Shown here: positions 54,633 through 64,000 of the stretch, piece after piece
How the letters are laid out: each line of letters opens with the position of its first letter
How positions within the stretch are numbered: position 1 is the first letter of the stretch
Origin: Bryoerythrophyllum caledonicum
Lineage: Eukaryota; Streptophyta; Bryopsida; Pottiales; Pottiaceae
DNA: 64,000 bases
Assembly (NCBI GenBank): GCA_963971425.1
Contig: OZ020517.1
Location: 8,806,501 to 8,870,500, forward strand
Direction of reading: 5' to 3'
Notes under the pieces: model-generated
Told to the model about the DNA's origin: nothing
Databases searched by the model: none
The model's input: the letters and a program-made list of their open reading frames with translations, nothing else
Translations under genes and position numbers: made by a program

Positions 54633-57360
54633 AAAGTAGAACGCCGGTTCCCGAAGGGGCTGACGTGAATAAAGTGTTTGTTTGTTCCACCACTAAGACC
54701 ATGCCCACCAGACAAGGAATTAGTAGTATGGAACTACTTCCCCCTCTCGATGGTAGACACTATGTAACAAGTAGCCAAAATATACAAGTAATCAAAACAC
54801 AAGTAACCAACCATATCCAAAGAATATCATAGGAAAAAATAGGGGAGGGGAGAAAAGAGGAGGAGAGGATAGAGAGGAGGGAAACATTGGGAGGGGTGTG
54901 TGTTTTTCAATGTATGAGGTTTTTGAAGTTTTAAAGGAAAGTAAGTACTGGATAATGCTATGGAGGATTTTGTATGTCGGGGAGAGCTTGGTTGTTTTCA
55001 ATTTTGCGTTTGTGTAGTAGGATGGACATAGCATGTTGAATGGCAATGGTGTTAATGTTATTGAAAGTGCGTGAAATTGTTTCGATGGGGATTTTAAAGG
55101 CATCTTCAAGGATTTTTATAGATGGGATAAAGGTGGTGGCACGAGCGCCGGCTGTGATTACAATAAGGGGGTCCACTTTCCATCCAAGGGCTATGATGTC
55201 ATCAATAAGGGGTTGATATTTATTCATTTTGTTTTCAATTGTTTCTAGGGAAAATCTATCATTACAATATGTGAATTCAATGAATTGAATGGTACAGTCT
55301 TGGTTTATGTGGTCGGGTGGGGGATCATTGTATGGTAGGCCTCGGATGCAAAGTATGTCTGGTTTGAGTCTAGTATTGCAATAACAACGTTGACTTATAC
55401 ATGTACATGGAAGTAGCCAAGGGGGAACCGTATTTTCTTGTGGGTTGTTATTAAAGGTGGCGGCATTCATGAGAATAAAACATCGCGATTTGATATGGGA
55501 GGTAATTAGTTTTTGAAATTCCCATATCGCTTTGTTGTGTCTTTTGACAATTAAGGAGTGTACTATGTGGTGATTTTGGCATTTAAGTAGAACATGTAGC
55601 CATGTGTCGGGGTCCGTCGAGGTGCATATGGGACATGTTATAGATGAGAATCTTTCTATTCCAAAGAAGAGTTGTTTTCGGGCGTTTCCCATATGTTGAC
55701 CCGTACAGAATTTGATGAGGCATGTTATTTGTGAGTTGGAAATGATGGGATTTTTCCATAAATGTGTAAAAAGTTCATTGCCTATTTTGTTGTTGCCAGT
55801 CCATTTTTCTATGTTAGAGAAGTTTTCTGCGATTGTGTCAAGGTTGTTATAGAGGTCTTGTTTTTTGAGGTATTTGCTCAAGAATCTAACCGGGCCTTTA
55901 TTAGGGGTATTTTCTTTAGAAGGCCAATCTTCTTTTTGAAAGTAGTATGGGGTAGCATGGGCATGTTCGTATGGATCTTTGGCATTTTTATGTGTTTTTT
56001 TGCGGTCTTCTTTTGCTAATTTATCTGCTTTTTCATTTCCATCAATATTGGCATGGGCTCTAACTTTGTAGAGGGTTGTGATTTGTGTTCGGTTTTGTAA
56101 CATTTGGACCATTGATTTTAATATGGTTTGGTCGGGGTGGCTATTGTGGAATGTAGAGTGTGTTATTTGGGTGTTTAGTAGATAAAGTGCATTGATACAA
56201 TCAGTGAATATGTGTGATGGTTCATTGTTGTATTTTGTTGTGATGATTTGTAGTGCTTCGTGTATGGCCATAAGTTATGTTCGAAAGATATTTTGTAGTC
56301 CATGGAGTCTTTTGACTAATTTAATTTCTTCGATAGGATTTTATATGCCATAGCCAGCTTTTTCTCTGCGCCAATCTCCTGGGCTAATTTGTTTTGGTGG
56401 TTTGAAGTAGCCATCACTATAATAGCTATATGCCGGGTCAAATTTTGGTGAGGTTAGAGTTTTGTAGTTTGGGAGGGGTGGAGGTGTTACAAGGTAATCT
56501 GATGTACTATAGATGTACTTTTGTTTTTACCATTTTTTGCTTCGGTTTACGGGGGTTTGTATAGGTGTCGGTGGGGCCATTTTTGTGTATAGGCGGTGTA
56601 TGTTTAGAGTATTTGCTATGGAGGTGAGTTCGGCAAGTTGTTCTAGGGTGCCAAGGGTTTGATTTTGGTGGTGGACACATATTATTTATAATGTAGAGGG
56701 TTCAATCCGGGGCTTATTTAGCTCAGGGGGAATAGTAGGTTCTTCGTATGGAATTGAGTCTGCTTCAAATAGTGCAATAATATGGGAGTCTATAAATGGG
56801 CTTGAGTGTTGGTTAAAGTTTTGGTACCAATTTTTGTCCGGTTTGATAATGAGTGTAGATGTGTGGTGTGGGTCATTTTTGGCAGCAAGGCGGGCCCAAT
56901 GTAGTGCTTGTTGAGTTTCCTCCTCATTGTGAGGATGATCTATACCATTATCGATCCATTTATAGTCAAAGACTTTTCCCAAGGAGCCAGATATTTTATC
57001 TCTTTCAAAAGGTGAGTAGAGTTTTTTTAATTTGGTGGAACATGTGATGGGGGAAGAAAAGTATGATTGTTCGATGTTAAAGGATGAAATTAATGAGTCT
57101 AGAATGGGTGTGGGTATTATGTATTGTGCACTTTTGAGGGGGTTATTTTTTTGGAATGCGGTATTTATATCTTTGGTATAGCCAAATTAATTTGGTTTCA
57201 AATGGTTGGGTTGTTGGTTCAATGTTTGTAGGAGTTTGTAGTTTCATATTGTATTGATTCCATAGCCATTGGAGTCTAGTAGTGGGAATAGTGTGTAAAT
57301 GTCGGCCATTTTCTTCATATAGAAGGGCTTGATTGTTCTCTATTTTAATTGTGTTTGAGA
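54633..57360 (-). mobile_element. 5'-truncated LINE with RNase H, CCHC and restriction-like endonuclease
   Basis: It is flanked by a perfect 15-bp direct repeat, atctctctcctcaca (54618-54632 and 57361-57375). The 3' end is at 54633 and has no poly(A) tail. The 3' tail (54633-54957) is shared with the fragments at 41604-42475 and 38360-38505. No reverse transcriptase domain was recognised, so the truncation probably lies downstream of it. Coding details are in the pseudogene entry. Confidence 0.85.
54958..57350 (-). pseudogene. LINE polyprotein C-terminal half: RNase H, zinc knuckle, endonuclease-like domain
   Basis: The intact part is 54958-56271 (437 aa); upstream sequence to about 57350 is coding-like but broken by stops and shifts (for example 56686-56982). 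RNase H spans both: YYSDGYF (about 56415), then MAIHEAL (56271), IFTDC and GNEKADKLAKED supply the four acidic residues. A CX2C...HX4C knuckle follows (CPICTSTDPDTWLHVLLKC). Then comes a PD-(D/E)XK-like block: KPDILCIRG, FIEFTYCNDRF, KMNKYQPL. This order resembles R2- and Dualen/RandI-type LINEs. The retained upstream part (HTSTLIIKPDKNWYQNFNQH) is not recognised. Domain names are from motif reading only. Confidence 0.75.
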
Positions 57361-57375
57361 ATCTCTCTCCTCACA

Positions 57376-57882
57376 TACGAAACTTCCCCTTTGATTCGTA
57401 TCAGTTTGGAACATTTTTGTATACAATCAAGTAGAAAAAAACAAAAAAATCACCAATAATTGTGTGAAAATATTTTCTTCACATATGATATGTCAATGCG
57501 AAGCTATCAACCTAGTGCACATGTGAAGCACTCTTATTCAAAGTAAACAAATTCCTGCAAGAATCTATTGATGGTTAAAGTAGTATACCCTCCAAAATCG
57601 ACAGTTTTCACTACCAATATTCGGTAATCTCAAACACTATAATCTATTCTATCAACCATTGGATGTTGCGAAAAGTTATAAAACGCGCCCTATAGGTGCT
57701 CACCAGCGGCCAACCTCGGCCCACTGCCCAGTGAGCAGCGGAGTGGACGGCCATAGGCCTATCCAATGCAAGATTGAGATCGGTTTTGTGACCAGTGGGT
57801 ATGATTTCGGGGAATACTCCACGCTGTCCGTTGGGTTTGTAGATGGGTGGTGGTACTCTAATACTGAGAAGATATGAACTAA
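57376..57882. other. Spacer, no gene recognised
   Basis: A 72-aa plus ORF at 57659 has no domain. The region ends at a MITE. Confidence 0.45.
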
Positions 57883-58381
57883 GAGCATTGGCGTAGGAAT
57901 GACCCCCTCATAGCTTCCCAAAAGTATAGAAGAAGGTGAATGGGTCCATCTCCATCTTCATCCCGCAACCCAATTCACTACCATCTCTGCTCAAATCTTA
58001 AACCCTAAATTTCACCAATAAACTCTGGTCCTTGAATCCTAACCCATACACCTTGAACTTTAAACCCTAGTCACAAGGGAAACATAAAGATAAATGACTT
58101 CATTTATCTTCCTCATCCCCTTGGGAGACAATGAGGGGATGCTTTTATTGTTTTCAACCATGGATTTTGGTACAAGAATAGACAACACTCTACCTTAGAG
58201 ATGGACAAAGATACCTTGTGAGGTAAGGAGGTGAGGCCAGGCGACTTTATGGTCTGCAAGCTTGGCGGAGGATGGGATGATTGAAGGTTGGCTGGCATGC
58301 CAAAAACAAGGTTGGTGACTATGATAAACCAACCTAGCTACAAGTGTCGGCCTCCTCTCTGCCCGTTGGATGGAGATGCTC
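57883..58381. mobile_element. Probable Harbinger-type MITE with TAA duplication
   Basis: The left end GAGCATTGGCG and the right end (reverse complement GAGCATCTCCATCC) share GAGCAT. TAA flanks both (57880-57882 and 58382-58384). The inverted repeat is short, so this is less certain than the 53552 element. Confidence 0.6.
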
Positions 58382-58395
58382 TAATCTCATTTTTA

Positions 58396-58590
58396 TCCCT
58401 TAAACGTCAGAAGGTGCCACTAGTGGCCACAAAATTCTACATGTATGGTGTTGTATTTGAACATGATTTGGCTGAGATTTTGAAATGACCTCCAAATGAA
58501 ATGACCTCCAAAGGTGTAAGTCTTGCTAAACTTTAATACTTTCTTGTATTCTACAAAGTGAAATACGTGCATGTATATACGGTTCCCAAT
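58396..58590 (+). repeat. Dispersed repeat also found at 119-325
   Basis: Same-orientation match to the repeat upstream of MRL1, with a small internal duplication of 'gaaatgacctccaaa'. It directly follows the MITE at 57883-58381. Confidence 0.7.
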
Positions 58591-59092
58591 TGACATACAA
58601 GGGTTGATTAATCTTTTGGAACCAAATGGATGTGTATTTCATGGAAGGAAACAAACATATGTTGAACCAAAGTGTGAGGCCTTCGGCAAAGAGCACCAAC
58701 ATAAAGCATCAAATAAGGCCCGCTTTACACTATGATGGAGAACTCCGCCGGCCAAGAGTTCAAGGGAAATGAAGCAATATGATTGGAGAACAATTTGTTC
58801 TTCAACGGATTGGATTTACACTTGGCCAAGACTTGACTAGTGAAGAACTTCAAGCATGGATGAAAAAATGACATGGATGCCTACGTGGAAACACCTTTTT
58901 GAAGAGTTCCTCTCCTCTCGATTAGTTTCTTGTCCAACCTCAACCCCCCGGACAAGAAACCAAACCACTGGAGAAGAAGAACTTACTTAAAATATTCCTT
59001 CCCTTTGCAAATTTGTTGAACTTTACTGCAATTCAAGTTCTTGCTTCTTCTTCCATGACTGTCTATTTAAAAAAAACATTATTAGGTAAGTT

Positions 59093-59505
59093 GCACATTT
59101 TTGTCTTGTTTCTGTGGTACAAATCTCAAGTTAGTTCGATTAGTATTCAGTGAGTTACGTGCATTTTAGTGGAAGGGGGTTCTGCCAAAAAATTCAGGGT
59201 CAGTTTTGAACACTGCAACTTTGGCGTGGTGTAACTTCTTGATGGAAATTCCTTATCCAACACTTGTTTTTTTTAGAGATGCGCATTTTTGTCTCGTTTG
59301 TGTGGTATAAATTTCAAGTCATTTTAGTTAGTATTGAGTGAGTTATGTGCATTTTAGTGGAAGGGGGTTCTGCCAAGATAATCAGGGTCAGTTTTGAACA
59401 CTGCTACTTTGGCGTGCTGTAACTTCTTAGTGGAAGATCCTTTTCCAACATTTTTAAAAAAAATATGCGCATTTGTGTCTTGTTTGTGTGGTACAAATTT
59501 TTTAT
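59093..59505 (+). repeat. 186-188 bp tandem repeat, about 2.2 copies
   Basis: Units start at about 59093, 59281 and 59467 ('gcgcatttttgtct' type). Each full unit contains 'gtggaagggggttctgcca' and 'cagttttgaacactgc'. Confidence 0.9.
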
Positions 59506-59704
59506 GCAATTTTTTATTGCTATTGATTTTCAGTTGTTCTTTATTTGTAAATGACATGATTGTGGGGCTTGTGTTTCAGGTAGGAGTTTACTACTTGTTA
59601 TTCTTTCTTAGATTTTAAAAGTTGACTGTAGCCCAAAAACTCTATGCTAGATTATATTTTCTATACAAGAAGTAGAGTTAACCCGGTGTAATAAATTGCT
59701 GTCA

Positions 59705-59825
59705 AAATTACATTGTATGTTGAATTCATGTGAACTTTTTACCACACAAACTAGACAAGTAGGACCAATTTTTCCAACAAGTTTTACTACATTTTTACAC
59801 TTGATGTTAAATATATAGATTTTGA
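59705..59825 (+). repeat. Direct repeat, partner at about 60722-60840
   Basis: 'cacacaaactagacaagtag' and neighbouring sequence occur in both places in the same orientation, about 1 kb apart inside the 2.4-kb element. Confidence 0.8.
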
Positions 59826-61137
59826 AAGGTGATTGGGGCCAAAAACGCATGGGGGACCTTATATCATTAAGTAGATGGGAGATATCCATCCTTTGTTCAA
59901 AGAAATCAGAAGCCAATTTGGAAAATGATTTTTCATCTACAAAGAGTTGGTGCATTGAAGAAATTAAAAGGAAAAGACAAAACGACATTGGCAAAAAGCT
60001 GGATGGAAATTTTAAAAAACTTGTACTAATGGTGTATGTTTTATTTAGAATAGTTCCTTTTGAGTTTTACCTTATATTTGGACATCAATCGTTGTCAAGG
60101 CATATCTTATCTTTATTTTTATTTTTATATTGAAATCTTTTGAGATTTCTTTTTCACACTCTTCCAACGTGCAAAAATCATTTCATTTCTATTAATTGGG
60201 TCAATTATTGTCCACATAAAAAAACACTGTCCTAAAGTTTCATACTAATTTATTTTTTCAAATTGTGTGTTATTTTTCATATTTCATTTTTAAAATTATT
60301 GTATTGAAAATATTGTATACCAACTTCATATCGTCTTTTTACAATATGATCTCAAGAAGGATTGAATTTTGAAACAATATTGATTTTATGTCAATATTGA
60401 TATGGAATGCAATTATGACCCATATGGAATCTACATGACCATAAGAAACATATATCTTTGATATATGAATCTACATATGAACAAAAGTGCCTTCTATTTT
60501 CCTGATGTAATTTTGGTAAATAAATTTTGAGCAACTAAATCGATTTTTTTTTGTAGTATAGAAATTATAAAGTACAACCCAGAGTAAGCACATAGATGTG
60601 TTGTTACTTAAACTAATGTCAGCATCAACAAGACTTATGTGGTAATTGAAGAAAAGGCAAGCAAATAATTAAAAGGTTTGAAAGAGATCAATTATAACAT
60701 GGTTGTGTGTGCTAACATCATGTATATTGTATTCATGTGAAATTTTTTCCACACAAACTAGACAAGTAGGGGCTTTTTTCCCAACAACTGTTACTACATT
60801 TGGACATTTGATGCAAAAGATATAAATTTTTGTAGTTCAACGGAGCCCATAATGTACTGTACATAATATGTCCATGGAGACCATTAGAAATTGTGGTTTT
60901 CATTGGCTAGCATAAACTTTCTTGGTGGTGAAGTTCACCGGTGGTCTTCACCGTATGAAGTTGGCCGGTGGACTTCACTGTTGGGTGTTTACACTACTAA
61001 ACGGTCAAGATTTCTTCATGCATTACTTTATTCTTTTTTTGTCTTCTCCAATATCCACCGCTCACCTCAAATAACCATGTCTTGGCCGAGACTTCTTGAC
61101 CGGCCGGTGGAGTTCTCCACCATAATGTAAAACCCCC

Positions 61138-61987
61138 TGAGTAACCAGGGATCAAATTCACGATCAACCCGAATGATCAAAACAAAATTTACAACCATTC
61201 ACCAAAAGACAACCCACCTATCTCTAATGCATTTGTTTTAGTTTTAGTTTTTTGCCTTTTCCTTTCAAATCCTGTATAACCATTAAAGGTTGTTCAACCA
61301 CAAGACAAATATGCTTCTTTTTATTTTTAATTTGGTTGATCTCAACTTTATCCACTTTTTTTCTTTTTTTCTTCGAATTTTTTTATAAGAAGGGACTTAA
61401 ATAGCTTCAAATCAGCGAAGTAGCACCAAGAGTCATTTGCTCTATATTTCATCTTATTGTTTGAAAAAGTAGACTAGTATCCGCCAAACCTACTATGATA
61501 TCTTTTTTTAATCGATAATAGTAATCTTTGTGTTGATATATGTGGCATTTTCAATCAACAAGAGGAAAGAAACCGACATTACAATCAATCAAAGGTCAAT
61601 TGGATCACTAAGACTAACTTTCACTACAAAATTCTTGGTCTCAATACACCATCAATCATACCGATAAGTGGAAAGCTTAGATGCAAATATGACTATTCAA
61701 TATACTTGTTGTCCTACTCAGCTCATAACTCCAGCACAAAGGGAAAACGAAAAAGCAAAAGAAAAGGTCAAATATTCAATTTACTAGTGATTCGTTGGAA
61801 TGAATTGTAAATTCCATTCCATCACCCATCATATTTGAGCTGATAAAAAAAAAAATGTAAATATGATTTATGGTGGTGCTCGACTCTTTCACAACAAACT
61901 AAAATTTGTATTGGCAATTCTTGAACCATTGCTCCTGATTCATTTAAAAAAATACATTGCGCCCATGAAGGGTAGCATACCTCTCGC
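61138..61987. other. AT-rich spacer, no gene recognised
   Basis: No supported feature. Confidence 0.45.
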
Positions 61988-62910
61988 TTAACCCCTAAGA
62001 GCCCAAGTGTACTTGGGACGTACGTTTTGGATTTTGGGCATGTACCTTTGAGTGGAAAAAATACTCCGATTCTTATGAAAATTTTACACTGCATTGTCCT
62101 TTAAGAAATCTATGTGGGGAATTTTTCAAATATGATTTTGGACTTTTGGTTCAAAAGTTATTAGCCTTCAAAGGTCAAAATGGGGAGTCTGGACTATAGG
62201 GGCAGCCATGTCAACCAATGCAATTTGAGGAGAAAAAAGGGGCAGAATTTTGGGACAAAAAGGGCGAGGAAAGGAATCCAGACTTCTATGCACTGAGTCC
62301 AAGTAGAAAAAGCATTGAAAATTATCAAGAAGAATTGTTAATTTATTCCATATATTCATAAAAATTATGGATTTTACTTTTTTTAGTCGTTTCTTTTTCT
62401 AAAATTAGTGAAAAAATAAATTGAAAGTTTCCACCATTGAGATTCTTAAATGCAACAACTTGTATGAAACAAAGAATTTCATATCACTTACGTAGTAATT
62501 GTCAACATTTTATACCCCCTTTCATTGAAGTGTATATTTCTACATCTGTTACCCCTCGAATTGACCTCAAATTTTGCACACAAATACCTAACAACATATA
62601 AGTTATATTGGTAAAAGATTTGATCACATTTCAATGTAAAAACTAGAAGATATACCTAGTCAAAGTAGGCTGACCTTGCCGGGCTAGGGGGGAAAAATAC
62701 TTTTCTTTGCACTTCAAATGCTATAATCTTCACATCCGTGCGGTGAATTGCAACCAAATTTGTGTTGTAAGTTCATATGCGTGTCTATTGTAAGATTATA
62801 TGGTTAAAAGTCTAAAATTAGACTGTAATGTTAGATTTCGTTGCCACTTGTTGATGATGGCAGTTTTGGAGTGTTTCATGAGGGAAAATGCCTGGGCTTT
62901 TAGGGGTTAA
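61988..62910. mobile_element. TTAA-bounded MITE (923 bp)
   Basis: It starts TTAACCCCTAAGAGCCCA and ends TGGGCTTTTAGGGGTTAA, inverted repeats with one change and TTAA on both sides. Non-coding. Confidence 0.85.
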
Positions 62911-63109
62911 TACCCTCCAATAAAGGTTGTTGTTTAAAAAAAAAATTAAACCATTTTTACAGTCGTTTTGGACAACAAAAACAACCATTACACACACACT
63001 TCAAGCTCAATGGCTCTATAACTCCACACACACCTTTTGTAACATATTGAGAAGCCTTGGTAGAGCATGAAGATTGTGAAAGTACTATTATGTACATTCT
63101 AGGGTTTTA

Positions 63110-63850
63110 AGCAGGAGGTATGCTACCATCAAGTTGACCCTCCTTTTGCAACAAGCACAACTTGGATTTTATAATGAAGCGTGTCTACCAAGCTCTACAA
63201 CCATTCTCGATCAAGGCCTTCCCAAATCGCTTGCAATTGTGTCCACATCTTATTGTCATAATGAGCTCTAGGCCACTTTTGCAGGTCTATTTTTATCTTG
63301 GCCCAAACATTCTCAATAGGGTTCAAATCCGGATTGGTTGCTCGTCAATCAAGCTTTTCAATCAGATGCAGCTCCCTCCAAAGCTTTGGTGCCTTTGATT
63401 GGTGGTCTGAGGCACCATCTTCCATCAAGATAGGGTTTTTGATGGTTGGTGAAAAGTGGATTAACTCACCATCATACACTTGGTCCACGAAGTCAAGTGC
63501 TATACGGCGTCCTTTTGTGATGCGGACAAGTTTGCTATGCTTACAACCTGCAAAAGCTCCCGAGACCATCACCAAAGAACGGCTAGACTTAAAAGTTGGC
63601 GCAACACAATTTATATTGTACTTCTCGTAGGCTATTTTCCAAATCAAGACACGCCTAAAATTCTTCCCAATCTCAACAGTCAACTCATCACTCCAAATGA
63701 CATAATTTCAATCTTAAGCACTCTACTTCTTGTGTTGCAAAACAAACTCCAACCTCTCTGCCTTGTATACATTGCTAAGGTAAGGCTTCTTTGGTGCCAT
63801 CCATGCAAAAATCCAATAGATTGAAGAGCGGTCGTGATAGTGTTAGGGCA
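63110..63850 (-). pseudogene. Tc1-type transposase relic
   Basis: The minus strand gives NYVIWSDELTVEIGKNF (about 63700), PTFKSSRSLVMVSGAFAG, ILMEDGASDHQS (about 63420) and, after a stop, NPDLNPIENVWAKIK (about 63320). The three catalytic acidic residues are visible, but the frame is broken and the N-terminal DNA-binding part is missing or beyond recognition. Confidence 0.8.
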
Positions 63851-64000
63851 AATCTTCTACGGCATACAATTTGTGATCTTCGCCAAGGTAGCACGTTTTA
63901 AGGTTTAGGGTTTAGGGTTTGGAGTTAAATGACAATGCTTTCTTTAAGATGGCATAACTTTTCGGGACTTTTTTCATTTGGGGTTTTAACACCAAGCTTG

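Larger units (their letters stand above)
58717..61137. mobile_element. 2.4-kb inverted-repeat element of unknown class
   Basis: The ends are inverted: left around ACACTATGATGGAGAACTCC (58727-58746), right around GGAGTTCTCCACCATAATGT (61109-61128), extended by a CCGGCC block inside and a C-rich tip outside. No target duplication is obvious. No transposase is recognisable; the longest ORF (59822-60133, 103 aa) has no domain. It contains a tandem repeat and a pair of direct repeats. Confidence 0.65.

Noticed and set aside
63904..63917. TTTAGGG repeated twice, plant telomere-like
   Set aside because: Only two perfect units in AT-rich DNA; too short for an interstitial telomere claim.

Overview
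This window looks like nuclear DNA of a land plant, most likely a non-seed plant such as a moss or liverwort. The genes have GT-AG introns of about 100-400 bp, and there is a chloroplast-type PPR gene (MRL1) and a plant-type half-size ABCA transporter. No bacterial signals are present. The bryophyte-like placement is inference; no species marker was recognised.

The left third (about 0.7-21.7 kb) is gene-dense. It holds MRL1 (+), an ATH-type ABCA transporter (-, convergent with MRL1), a SLF2/NSE6-like CANIN-domain gene (-), a TMEM45/DUF716 membrane protein gene (+, sharing a 531-bp divergent promoter with the CANIN gene), and a RING-CH membrane E3 ligase whose C-terminal half is a YqgE/AlgH (UPF0301) domain (+). 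For MRL1, the CANIN gene, the TMEM45 gene and the RING-CH gene I worked out exon boundaries that keep a continuous reading frame; for the ABCA gene the exons are approximate.

From about 22 kb to the end the window is almost entirely transposon DNA, much of it nested. The centrepiece is a 12.65-kb DNA transposon (24235-36885). It has 32-bp terminal inverted repeats, a 4-bp ACAA target duplication and a recognisable empty site. It carries two long, uninterrupted, divergently transcribed genes: a DUF7869-like putative transposase of about 1063 aa (-) and an unrecognised protein of about 1314 aa (+). It sits inside a short element of a second abundant family, bounded by TTAA and ending in CCCCTAA-like repeats (piggyBac-like organisation), of which about ten copies occur here. 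One copy is inserted into another at TTAA.

Other mobile DNA: a Tc1-type (DD34E) element with perfect 29-bp inverted repeats and a TA duplication but a broken transposase; two older Tc1 relics; a 5'-truncated LINE with RNase H, CCHC and restriction-like endonuclease domains flanked by a 15-bp duplication, plus two more 3' fragments of the same family; a poly(A) retroposon with a 17-18 bp duplication; a MULE-type MITE with a 9-bp duplication; two MITEs resembling PIF/Harbinger; a foldback MITE with a long hairpin; and a 2.4-kb inverted-repeat element. There is also a 25-bp minisatellite, a 355-bp tandem array next to the second transposon gene, and a 200-base assembly gap (30201-30400) inside the large transposon.
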